Below are positions 8,757 through 16,031 of a DNA stretch of 28,833 nucleotides, piece after piece. Position numbers and translations under genes: made by a program. Each line of letters begins with the position of its first letter. The first letter of the stretch is position 1. Location: assembly GCA_031552735.1 (NCBI GenBank), contig JAVBMF010000062.1, positions 1 through 28,833 of the forward strand, read 5' to 3'. This stretch comes from JAVBUY01 sp031552735 (lineage in GTDB: Bacteria > Bacillota > Clostridia > Christensenellales > Aristaeellaceae). Below the pieces are notes generated by a model, which saw only the letters and a list, made by a program, of their open reading frames with translations, was not told the origin of the DNA and made no database searches.

Positions 8757-8765
8757 TGTTATAAT
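8757..8765 (+). promoter_or_regulatory. Extended -10 promoter of glgCD
   Basis: TGT followed by a perfect TATAAT (8760-8765) forms an extended -10 element. No good -35 hexamer is seen at 16-18 bases upstream. Transcription would begin near 8772, giving a leader of about 100 nucleotides before the glgC ATG. Confidence 0.65.
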
Positions 8766-8870
8766 TTGAACAAAGAGCGGGAGAAAGGGACACGCGCAGA
8801 CCTTTCTTGTTTTGCGTATCTTGGCGTGCTTTCGGGCGCTCCGCATTATGTGCAAGGAAGTGAACCGACT

Positions 8871-10067
8871 ATGAGGAAAAAGCAATGCGTCGCCATGCTG
8901 TTGGCCGGCGGCCAGGGCAGCCGCCTGGGCATCCTGACCAAGCACATGGCAAAGCCTGCCGTGCCCTATGGCGGCAAGTACCGCATCATTGACTTTCCGC
9001 TGTCCAACTGCGCCAACTCCGGTATTGATGTGGTCGGCGTGCTGACCCAATACCAGCCGCTGGAACTCAATGCGTACATCGGCTCCGGCTCGCCGTGGGA
9101 TCTGGACCTGACCAACGGCGGCGTATTTGTGCTGCCGCCCTATGTGAAGGGGAAAAGCGGTGAGTGGTACCGTGGCACCGCCAACGCGATCTATCAGAAC
9201 ATCGACTTTATCTCGCAGTTTGATCCGGAGTATGTGCTGATCCTGTCCGGCGACCACATCTATAAGATGGACTATAACGCCATGCTCAGCTATCACATCA
9301 AGAAGCAGGCGGATGTGACCATCGCGGTGCTGGAGGTGCCGTGGGAGGAGACCAATCGCTTTGGCATCATGAACACCAACGATGAGGGCCGCATCGTCGA
9401 ATTTGAGGAAAAGCCCAAGAACGCCAAGAGCAACAAGGCGTCGATGGGCGTGTACATCTTTAACTGGAGCAAGCTGCGCAGCTATTTGCAGCAGGACGAA
9501 CAGGACGGCAAGTCCTCCAACGACTTTGGCAAAAATATCATCCCCGCGATGCTCAAAGACAAGCAGGCGATGTTTGCCTACGCGTTCGACGGATACTGGA
9601 AAGACGTGGGCACCATCGAGAGCCTGTGGGAAGCGAACATGGACCTGCTCCAGCAGCCCATGCCCATCGACCTGTACGACAAGCGCTGGCGCATCTGCGG
9701 GCGAAACCCGGGCATGCCGCCGCATTACATCGCGCCGGGCGCGAAGGTGACCGATACGCTGATGACCGAGGGCTGTCAGGTGTTTGGCGAGGTGCAGCAC
9801 AGCGTGCTGTTTGCCGGCGTGCAGGTGGAACAGGGCGCCAGCGTGATCGACGCGGTGGTGATGCCCTGCGTATCCATTGCCCGGGGCGCGCTGGTGCGTC
9901 GCGCGATCATCGCGGAGAACGCGGTGATTGGCCCGGGATGCGTCATTGGCGAGGAGACCGGCGATATCGCGGTGATCGGTCAAGGCGCGGTGCTGCCCGC
10001 GGGCACGGTGGTCAAGGCCGGTGTGCAGATCGACCCTGAAACCGCGAAGCAGGAGGCGGCAAAATGA
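8871..10067 (+). CDS. glgC: Glucose-1-phosphate adenylyltransferase, catalytic subunit GlgC
   Basis: This 398-residue enzyme makes ADP-glucose from glucose-1-phosphate and ATP, the committed step of glycogen synthesis. The nucleotidyltransferase signature LLAGGQGSRLGILT...AKPAVPYGGKYRIIDFPLSNC fills residues 10-47. The WYRGTANAI segment, SGDHIYKMDY with its catalytic aspartate, and VEFEEKPK follow, and a left-handed beta-helix domain occupies about residues 290-385. The ATG at 8871 has AAGGAAG ten bases upstream; the frame is open far upstream, but the family N-terminus begins here. Its stop overlaps the glgD start codon (ATGA at 10064-10067). Paired GlgC/GlgD is typical of Bacillota, where the two subunits form a heterotetramer. 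Confidence 0.96.
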   Translation: MRKKQCVAMLLAGGQGSRLGILTKHMAKPAVPYGGKYRIIDFPLSNCANSGIDVVGVLTQYQPLELNAYIGSGSPWDLDLTNGGVFVLPPYVKGKSGEWYRGTANAIYQNIDFISQFDPEYVLILSGDHIYKMDYNAMLSYHIKKQADVTIAVLEVPWEETNRFGIMNTNDEGRIVEFEEKPKNAKSNKASMGVYIFNWSKLRSYLQQDEQDGKSSNDFGKNIIPAMLKDKQAMFAYAFDGYWKDVGTIESLWEANMDLLQQPMPIDLYDKRWRICGRNPGMPPHYIAPGAKVTDTLMTEGCQVFGEVQHSVLFAGVQVEQGASVIDAVVMPCVSIARGALVRRAIIAENAVIGPGCVIGEETGDIAVIGQGAVLPAGTVVKAGVQIDPETAKQEAAK

Positions 10068-11197
10068 TGAAAAATGTGATGGGCCTCATTTATACCGGGG
10101 AGAACGACGCATACCTGCGCGAACTGACGCAGGTGCGCGCGGTAGCGGCGCTGCCGGTGGCGGGGCGCTATCGCGTCATTGATTTCCCGCTGTCCAGCAT
10201 GGTGACATCGGGCATCAAGCGCGTGGGCGTCATTACGCAGAAGAACTACCACTCGCTGATGGATCACCTGGGCAGTGGCAAGGAATGGGACCTGCACGGC
10301 AAGTATGACGGGCTGGACATTTTGCCGCCGTTTCTCACGCGCGAGAATGTCGGCGTGTATTCCGGCCTGATCGACGCGCTGTACTCCCACGCGCGCTATA
10401 TCCATCGCGCGCCGCAGGAGTATGTGCTGCTGACCACCAGCCACACGCTGTACAACATCGACTTCACCGATATGCAGCGCTTCCATGACGAGCACGAGGC
10501 TGATATCACCGTGCTGTATTCCGATGAACCGTCGCTGCGCAAGATCACCGAGGGCAACGAAAACGGCTTCCTGTCCACTGACAAGAACGGCCGCGTGACC
10601 GGCATAGAGATCCAGCCGATGAATCCCTCGCGCGAGCACGCGATGATCGAGGTCTGCCTGATGAAGCGCGAACTGCTGCGCTATCTGGTGGATCAGTGCG
10701 TGGCCAACGGCATGCACGATTTCAGCCGCGATCTGATCCAGCGCGCGGTGCACGAGGGCAATATGAAGGTCTACGGCTACGAGATCAAGGACAAGGTGTG
10801 GCGCATTGATTCGGTGCAGAGCTACTTCCGCATGAATATGGACGTGCTCAACAGCGATGTGCGCGCCGAGTTGTTCCGTCCCGACCGGCCGGTGTACACC
10901 AAGCTGCGCGATGACATGCCCACGCGCTACATCGGCGATCCGTCCACCAAGAACTCGCTGATTGCCGACGGCTGCGTCATTGAGGGCACGGTCATCAATT
11001 CGGTGGTGTTCCGTGGCGTGCGCGTGGCGCGCGACGCGGTGGTGCGCAACAGCGTGCTGATGCAGGATTCCGAGGTGCAGGCTGACGCGAAGATCGACCA
11101 CTGCATCCTGGACAAACAGGCCATCATCAAGCGCAACGGGCGGCTGATCGGCCCGGCGGAGTATCCGATTGTCATCGCCAAGGACGTAGTGATTTAG
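10064..11197 (+). CDS. glgD: Glucose-1-phosphate adenylyltransferase subunit GlgD (non-catalytic type)
   Basis: The 377-residue paralogue of GlgC keeps the fold but lacks catalytic features. The glycine-rich GGQGSRL loop is replaced by YTGENDAYL, and the SGDHIYKMDY aspartate region reads TSHTLYNIDF. VAGRYRVIDFPLSS and the C-terminal beta-helix are retained. In Bacillota, GlgD binds GlgC and raises its activity, so this protein is expected to act as that partner. Two in-frame ATGs (10064 and 10067) follow an AGGAGG at 10051; the first overlaps the glgC stop by four bases, ensuring coupled translation. A strong hairpin terminator follows the gene. Confidence 0.95.
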   Translation: MMKNVMGLIYTGENDAYLRELTQVRAVAALPVAGRYRVIDFPLSSMVTSGIKRVGVITQKNYHSLMDHLGSGKEWDLHGKYDGLDILPPFLTRENVGVYSGLIDALYSHARYIHRAPQEYVLLTTSHTLYNIDFTDMQRFHDEHEADITVLYSDEPSLRKITEGNENGFLSTDKNGRVTGIEIQPMNPSREHAMIEVCLMKRELLRYLVDQCVANGMHDFSRDLIQRAVHEGNMKVYGYEIKDKVWRIDSVQSYFRMNMDVLNSDVRAELFRPDRPVYTKLRDDMPTRYIGDPSTKNSLIADGCVIEGTVINSVVFRGVRVARDAVVRNSVLMQDSEVQADAKIDHCILDKQAIIKRNGRLIGPAEYPIVIAKDVVI

Positions 11198-11223
11198 CAC
11201 GATCCGTTTGGCGGAAAAAGAGA

Positions 11224-11306
11224 AGATTCCTCGCAAGCACTGCGCATGACACGATAGGGCGCAAAGCCGGTGTCATGTTTGGTGCATGCGAGGAATCTAT
11301 TTTTTT
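11224..11306 (+). terminator. Long hairpin terminator after glgD
   Basis: AGATTCCTCGCA (11224-11235) pairs perfectly with 11287-11298. It is extended after one mismatch by GCAC/GTGC (11237-11240 with 11282-11285) and by an inner CATGACAC/GTGTCATG stem (11245-11252 with 11270-11277). A run of seven T follows at 11300-11306. A shorter T-tract exists on the other strand, so it may also stop the convergent LRR gene transcript. Confidence 0.85.
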
Positions 11307-11313
11307 GTGTACA

Positions 11314-12003
11314 TTATTTCCCCTGCTTGCCAAATTTAAAATCGCGCATACTGCGCGCATCCAGTCCTAGGATGGCGGATGTATCGGGGAAGAAATTGCC
11401 CTGACAATACAGCTTGCTTAACACAGCATTTTGGCTTACATCCAGCGCTTCTAACTTGTTGTTTTCACAGTTTAGCTTCGTCAGCGCGGCATTTTGACTT
11501 ATATCCAGCGCTTTCAATTGGTTGTCGTAGCATAACAATTCTTTTAGCCCTGTTGCGCCGATCACTTGTAGGCCGGCTAGCTGGTTTTCACTGCAATCGA
11601 GGGTTTCTAATTTGCTATTGTGGCTTACGTCCAGCTCGGTAAGCCGGTTGTCATAGCACTCGAGATGCACCAATTCAGTATTTTTGCTTACATCCAGCGC
11701 CTTGAGCCGATTCCCGTTGCAATGGAGCGTCCTGAGAGAAGCAAAATACGCTATGCCCCGTAAATCAGTGATGCCAAGTTCATCTACGTCAAGGTGAATA
11801 ATATTTGAGACGTCGCTGACGAGGATAGGGCGCTCCTCTTTCCAAACCATATACCGGATTTCCGCCTCAAAGTTTTGGTCATAAAACGTTACCACGGTAT
11901 CCGGCGTGATTTCCGGCGCGGAAGCCTCCTCGCCCAGCGCGCCCGGCGCAACAGAAAACAACAGCACCAACAGAAGCAAACTAGCCAACAGATGGTTTTT
12001 CAT
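11314..12003 (-). CDS. Secreted leucine-rich-repeat protein
   Basis: This protein has 229 residues. A signal peptide spans residues 1-24, with likely cleavage after GALG. After a 65-residue leader come six leucine-rich repeats of exactly 21 residues from residue 90 to about 215, with consensus LxxLxCxxNxLxxLDVSxNxx. The last unit is degenerate. Such repeats form a curved solenoid used for protein binding. No cell-wall anchor, transmembrane segment or other domain is present, so it is probably released or held by partners. The start has AAAGGAGAA upstream. The gene is visibly richer in A and T than its neighbours, hinting at different ancestry. It reads in the same direction as glgA and the small membrane protein, 104 bases downstream of the latter with no clear terminator between. 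The ligand is unknown. Confidence 0.88.
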   Translation of the reverse strand: MKNHLLASLLLLVLLFSVAPGALGEEASAPEITPDTVVTFYDQNFEAEIRYMVWKEERPILVSDVSNIIHLDVDELGITDLRGIAYFASLRTLHCNGNRLKALDVSKNTELVHLECYDNRLTELDVSHNSKLETLDCSENQLAGLQVIGATGLKELLCYDNQLKALDISQNAALTKLNCENNKLEALDVSQNAVLSKLYCQGNFFPDTSAILGLDARSMRDFKFGKQGK

Positions 12004-12038
12004 CGGCGCCTTCTCCTTTGCATATGGTTTGACGCAAG

Positions 12039-12068
12039 AACGGCGCAGCCGTTAGACTACGCCGTTAG
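12039..12068. repeat. Small inverted and direct repeats between two minus-strand genes
   Basis: AACGGC and GCCGTT (12039-12044 and 12048-12053) form a tight hairpin, and GCCGTTAG occurs twice (12048-12055 and 12061-12068). There is no T-tract, so it is not a standard terminator. Its role is unknown. Confidence 0.35.
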
Positions 12069-12107
12069 CCCGAGGGCGAACAAGCGCCGCGCGCGCCCTG
12101 TCCGGCC

Positions 12108-12446
12108 CTATTTCCGCTTTTTTGTCACAATTTCGAACTTCGCAAACCGATACACGCCCAGCATGTACAGCAGGTAGAACAACACATTGAACGCCACCAC
12201 CACAGCCAGCCCGATCCAGAAGTCCTCCATGCGCTTCTTCGAATACTCCTGCAGCACGAGGATCACCGAAACCGACGCCATGATGAAGTTGCGGATGCGA
12301 CCGCAGCGCGCCGCCTTGGCGACGCACACCGGTTTACCGCAGTGCGCGCAGGGCACGCCAAGCGTGGGATCGAGAATGCGGTTACCGGACAAGAACTCCT
12401 TCCAGTTCCAGCGTGGACGATGTGGCGGGCAATGGGCGGTGGACAT
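12108..12446 (-). CDS. Small membrane protein with N-terminal cysteine motif, function unknown
   Basis: I do not recognise this 112-residue protein. The N-terminal half has four cysteines at 33, 36, 41 and 48 (CAHCGKPVC..., then RCG), which could bind zinc like the half-ribbons of small CXXC membrane proteins. Hydrophobic segments at about 53-67 and 76-99 suggest two membrane spans, and the C-terminus is basic (VTKKRK). AAGGAGG at 12460-12454 overlaps the glgA stop codon, and only 12 bases separate the genes, so it is co-transcribed with glgA. Reading-frame integrity, the RBS and amphipathic composition support a real gene. A link to glycogen metabolism is only suggested by position. Confidence 0.75.
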   Translation of the reverse strand: MSTAHCPPHRPRWNWKEFLSGNRILDPTLGVPCAHCGKPVCVAKAARCGRIRNFIMASVSVILVLQEYSKKRMEDFWIGLAVVVAFNVLFYLLYMLGVYRFAKFEIVTKKRK

Positions 12447-12458
12447 GCGAGGGCCTCC

Positions 12459-14111
12459 TTACTTGGCGGGCTTTGCAGTCGCTTTCTTCGGTGCGGGCTT
12501 TTCGGCCTTTTTTTCGGTCGCCTTTTTGGCGGGCGCTTTTTCAGCCGCCTTTTTGGTGGGCGCTTTGACGCTGGCAGCGGCTTTCGCTGTGTCTTTCTTG
12601 ACGGGCTCTTTCTTCGGGGCCGCTTTCTTTTCTGGCTCTTTCTTCGCGGTGGCTTTCTTCGGCGCTTTCTTGGGCGTTTCCATCAGCGTGGTGTACATGC
12701 GGATGTACTCACCGGCAGAGCGGTTCCAGCTATAGTCGCCGTCCATGCCGCGCTGCATCAGCACATGCCACACATCCGGATGCTCGCGATAGTAGCGCAC
12801 ACCGCGGCGGATGGTGTTGAGCATGTCGTGCGCGTTGTAGTTAAAGAAGGTGAAGCCGTTGCCGCCCTGGTTGTGCTTGTTGTAGGACAGCACGGTGTCG
12901 CGCAGGCCGCCGGTTTCGCGCACCAGCGGAATGGTGCCGTAGCGCAGCGAGATCATCTGCGACAGGCCGCAGGGCTCAAACAGCGAGGGCATCAGGAACA
13001 TGTCCGAACCGGCATAGACGCGATGCGCCAGTGTGTGATCCATCGCGAACCGCGCGGCGACACGGCCGGGAAACGCGCCCTCCGCCCAAGAGAACAGATC
13101 GGTGTACTTCGCGTCGCCCATGCCCAGCACGGCCAGCTGCACGCCCTCGCCCATGATCTCACGGATGACATAGTCGATGAGGTCTAGACCCTTTTGGTGC
13201 GACAGGCGCGTGACCAGACCGATCAGCGGCGCGGACGGGTCCTGCGCCAAGCCAAGATCGGCTTGCAGGCGCGCCTTGTTGGTGGCTTTGCCCGCCATGT
13301 CCGCGGCACTGTAGGGCGCATAAATCAGCGGGTCGGTCGCGGGATTGTACTCGCCAATGTCGATGCCGTTGAGGATGCCCCACAACTGATGGCTGCGCGC
13401 GCGCAGCAGGCCGTCCAGCCGCTCGCCATAGTACGCGGTCTGGATCTCCTCGGCATAGCTTGGGCTGACGGTGGAGATGACGTCCGCATAGACAAGACCG
13501 GACTTGAGGTAGTTGGCACAGCCATAGCACTCCAGCTTGTCGCTGGTGAAGTACTCATTGCCCAGCCCCAGTGTGTCCTGCACGGCGGGTACAGGGAAAA
13601 TGCCCTGATATTGCAGATTGTGTACCGTGATGGCGGTGCGGATATTGCTGTAGAAGGGAACACCGTGATATTGAATCTTGAGCAGGGCGGGCACCATGCC
13701 AGTCTGCCAATCGTTGCAGTGGATGATGTCGGGCTGGAAGTCGATGCGCGGCAAAAAGTCCAGAATGGCACGGCTAAAGAAGCCGAAACGCTCATATTCA
13801 TCGCCGCCCAGCCCATAGACGTAGGGGCGGTTGAAGTAGTACTCGTTGTCGATAAAGTAAAAGGTGACGCCCTGATGCACCAGCGTAAACACGCCGCAAT
13901 ACTGTCTGCGCCAGCCCAGCTCGCATTCGAAATCCGTCAGCTTCTTCATCTGGCTGCGCCACGGCTCGCCAATCTGCGCATACAGCGGCAGCACCACACG
14001 CACATCCTGCCCCTGGGCGACTAGTTGCGGCGGCAGCGCACCGGCCACATCGGCCAAGCCGCCGGTTTTGATAAACGGCACACATTCCGAGGCCGCGTAC
14101 AACACTTTCAT
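12459..14111 (-). CDS. glgA: Glycogen synthase GlgA with a lysine-rich C-terminal tail
   Basis: The first 478 residues are a complete GT5 glycogen synthase, which extends alpha-1,4-glucan from ADP-glucose. The N-terminal KTGGLADVAG motif (K15), the HNLQYQGIFP region, NGID, TRLSHQKGLDL and the C-terminal FEPCGLSQM motif are present. GlgA is normally about 475-480 residues; this one has 550. The extra 72 residues (479-550, bases 12677-12462) are low-complexity, with 26 lysines plus alanine, proline and a few acidic residues, resembling histone H1-type tails. The frame is uninterrupted into the tail and the stop is TAA. The ATG at 14111 has AGGAGGGG upstream, and a promoter lies at 14167-14196. 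It uses the product of glgC/glgD encoded on the other strand. Branching enzyme and phosphorylase genes are not in the window. Confidence 0.95.
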   Translation of the reverse strand: MKVLYAASECVPFIKTGGLADVAGALPPQLVAQGQDVRVVLPLYAQIGEPWRSQMKKLTDFECELGWRRQYCGVFTLVHQGVTFYFIDNEYYFNRPYVYGLGGDEYERFGFFSRAILDFLPRIDFQPDIIHCNDWQTGMVPALLKIQYHGVPFYSNIRTAITVHNLQYQGIFPVPAVQDTLGLGNEYFTSDKLECYGCANYLKSGLVYADVISTVSPSYAEEIQTAYYGERLDGLLRARSHQLWGILNGIDIGEYNPATDPLIYAPYSAADMAGKATNKARLQADLGLAQDPSAPLIGLVTRLSHQKGLDLIDYVIREIMGEGVQLAVLGMGDAKYTDLFSWAEGAFPGRVAARFAMDHTLAHRVYAGSDMFLMPSLFEPCGLSQMISLRYGTIPLVRETGGLRDTVLSYNKHNQGGNGFTFFNYNAHDMLNTIRRGVRYYREHPDVWHVLMQRGMDGDYSWNRSAGEYIRMYTTLMETPKKAPKKATAKKEPEKKAAPKKEPVKKDTAKAAASVKAPTKKAAEKAPAKKATEKKAEKPAPKKATAKPAK

Positions 14112-14166
14112 CTACATTCCCCTCCTGCTTCATCATGCTCACATCTGAGAACCTTTTCCAGCTTCT

Positions 14167-14196
14167 ATTATACGGGGCATGCGCTGATAAATGCAA
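14167..14196 (-). promoter_or_regulatory. Promoter of glgA
   Basis: On the minus strand a perfect TATAAT (14172-14167) lies 18 bases after TTGCAT (14196-14191), a weak -35. It is about 55 bases before the glgA start codon. Confidence 0.65.
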
Positions 14197-14226
14197 GTCT
14201 TGATTCATTATAGGCATGGGTGTCTC

Positions 14227-14256
14227 AAAAAAGGCTCCTCAGCAGTGTGAGGAACC
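14227..14256 (-). terminator. Intrinsic terminator after the SH3b/PG-binding protein gene
   Basis: On the minus strand a 9-bp stem with one G-U pair (14256-14248 with 14241-14233) and a six-base loop is followed by six T (14232-14227). It lies 19 bases past the stop codon. Confidence 0.88.
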
Positions 14257-14274
14257 TTTTGGGGCAAAGCGCGC

Positions 14275-15921
14275 TTAGTGCTTGATGGTCTCCCAATATG
14301 CGCGCAGTACATTCTGGTTGGACACACCATAGTTCGGGTCGTTCTTGGTGACTTCGTCCATGTCGCGGAAGAAGTGGACGCACAGGTGGCCGTCAAATCC
14401 GTTGTCCTTGATTGAGCCGGTCAGATGCGGCGTGTTGTGCGTCGTGGCCAGAATCCAGCGGCCATCAGGCATCTTGCAGAAAACCGGTTTGGGGTCCCAG
14501 GTGGTGCGGTTGCCAAACGCGGCGAACATAATGTCGGTGTCCTGCTGGGTCACCGGCTCGGAATCGCAGTGTCGGCCCATCGCGTAGATTTTCAGGTTCC
14601 AGCCCAGGCCGGAAGCGGGGTCATACGCGGTGAACACTTGCCCGTTTCGATAGTTGAGCTTCACGTCGTTGAACCAGTGCGCCAGCTCGACCTGACTGGT
14701 GCTCGGGCCGGACATCTGGCCGACACCGGGCGCCAACGTTTCGCGCGGGACGGGGCCGGCCGATGCCGGGCGCGGGTTGCGCTCATACAGGATGCGCTGT
14801 GTGGCGGGTCCGGCGACGCCGTCCACGCCGGTGGCGTTGTTGGTCTGGAATGCTTTCACAGCATCGTAGGTCGCGTCGTCATAGTAGCCGCTGGCGCTGC
14901 CGCTCATGTACTCCAGCGCGATCAGCGCCTCTTGCAGGCGCGTGACCGCCGTGCCCGAGGCACCCTTTTTGAGCATGGGGTAGTCCGCGCTGTTGTCAAT
15001 GCCGCCGCTGGAGCTGCCCGAACTGCCGGTGCTGCTGGAACTGGGTGCCGGTGTGGCAGACGTGCCAGAACTGCCGCTGTTGCCAGCGGATACCGGTGAC
15101 CCCTCAAACAACATGCGCTGTGTCTGCACGCCCGCGATGCCATCGGCGACCAGCCCGGTGGCGCGCTGGAACGCCTTGACCGCGGCGACCGTGATGGAGC
15201 CATATGTGCCGGTCACAGAATTGCTGAAGTACCCCAGATCGCGCAGGCGCTGCTGCACCAGACGCACCTGCGAGCCGGTGCTGCCACTGCGCAGGGTGGG
15301 ATAGCTGCCCGAGGCGCTGGAACCGGTGCTGCCGGAGGTGTTGGTATTCGTTGATCCGCTCGATCCGGAGGTTGCCTCGTTGGCGGCGCTGCCGAACAGG
15401 CGGGACAGGGTTTTGGGTCCGGAGATGCCATCGGACGACAGGCCGCTGACACGCTGAAAGCGCTTGACCGCCGCCACGGTGTTGGTCGAATAGTTACCGG
15501 TGACGGACAGCGGGCCATAGCCCAGATCGACCAGACGCTGCTGCAACAAGGACACATCGCTGCCCTTGCTGCCGTATTGCAGTGTGCGCGTAATGCCCGA
15601 CGCGCCAGCGCTGTTGGACGAGGAGCTGCCGGTCGAGGACGAAGCGCCGCTCAGTTGGTCGTTGGTGACCAGATCCTCGCGGATATAGCCGGTTTTGGAC
15701 TGATAGGCGACGAGATACCACGCGCCTTCCTTGCCCTGCAATGTGATCATCGCACCGGCACCGATCACCGCTTGGATGGTGTGGTTGGTGCTCGGGCCGC
15801 TGCGCAGGTTGCATTTTACGCGTGTGAGCGCAGGGGCCGGAAAATCCTCTGCGGCGAGCCCAATCGGCGCTTGCAGCGCCAATGCGCAAAGACAGACCAG
15901 CCCCGCAATCCACTTCTTCAT
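14275..15921 (-). CDS. Secreted SH3b and triple peptidoglycan-binding-domain protein with an unnamed C-terminal domain
   Basis: The protein has 548 residues. A signal peptide covers residues 1-24 (cleavage near GLAA). An SH3b domain follows at about 30-87 (VKCNLRSGPSTNH..GYIREDLV). Three PG_binding_1 domains lie at about 114-177, 207-272 and 315-379, each with the LQQRLxDLGY...AVKxFQ...DGIxGxxT pattern and joined by Ser/Gly/Thr-rich linkers. The C-terminal domain (about 408-548) contains YDPASGLGWNLKI, HCDSEP and GHLCVHFFRDM (H512, C514, H516). I recognise this only as a domain type that follows PG-binding repeats in Clostridia. Its conserved His/Asp/Cys could suggest a catalytic site, but the YkuD HxxxSHGC signature is absent. 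The protein should sit in the cell wall. It is transcribed behind TraX with a possible own promoter, and a terminator follows. Wall hydrolase or modifier is an inference. Confidence 0.9.
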   Translation of the reverse strand: MKKWIAGLVCLCALALQAPIGLAAEDFPAPALTRVKCNLRSGPSTNHTIQAVIGAGAMITLQGKEGAWYLVAYQSKTGYIREDLVTNDQLSGASSSTGSSSSNSAGASGITRTLQYGSKGSDVSLLQQRLVDLGYGPLSVTGNYSTNTVAAVKRFQRVSGLSSDGISGPKTLSRLFGSAANEATSGSSGSTNTNTSGSTGSSASGSYPTLRSGSTGSQVRLVQQRLRDLGYFSNSVTGTYGSITVAAVKAFQRATGLVADGIAGVQTQRMLFEGSPVSAGNSGSSGTSATPAPSSSSTGSSGSSSGGIDNSADYPMLKKGASGTAVTRLQEALIALEYMSGSASGYYDDATYDAVKAFQTNNATGVDGVAGPATQRILYERNPRPASAGPVPRETLAPGVGQMSGPSTSQVELAHWFNDVKLNYRNGQVFTAYDPASGLGWNLKIYAMGRHCDSEPVTQQDTDIMFAAFGNRTTWDPKPVFCKMPDGRWILATTHNTPHLTGSIKDNGFDGHLCVHFFRDMDEVTKNDPNYGVSNQNVLRAYWETIKH

Positions 15922-15937
15922 CTAATCGCTCCTGTCG

Positions 15938-15974
15938 TTCATCAAATAGTAAATTTGATGAAATACTTTCGTAA
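15938..15974 (-). promoter_or_regulatory. Perfect palindrome overlapping a possible promoter
   Basis: TTCATCAAAT (15938-15947) and ATTTGATGAA (15953-15962) form a 10-bp perfect inverted repeat with a 5-base centre, 16 bases upstream of the start codon. A weak minus-strand promoter (TTACGA at 15974-15969, TACTAT at 15951-15946, 17-base spacer) runs through it. The arrangement suits an operator, or an RNA hairpin near the start of the message. The stretch is much richer in A and T than its surroundings. Confidence 0.5.
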
Positions 15975-16031
15975 TAAAAACGAGAGACATGGCATTTTCC
16001 ATCCATGAAAAAAGTGGGAGTGAATCGCCTG

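Noticed and set aside
8610..11236. Two long minus-strand open frames opposite glgC and glgD
   Set aside because: They are His/Val/Arg-rich shadows of certain genes, with no family motifs or ribosome binding sites.
11224..11306. Independent small RNA from the long hairpin after glgD
   Set aside because: Its position right after a stop codon and the seven-T tract fit a terminator, and no promoter is seen for it.
12342..14024. Plus-strand open frames opposite glgA, including a Gly/Phe-rich stretch
   Set aside because: The Gly/Phe-rich stretch is just the antisense of the lysine-rich tail, and the rest is antisense of GT5 motifs.
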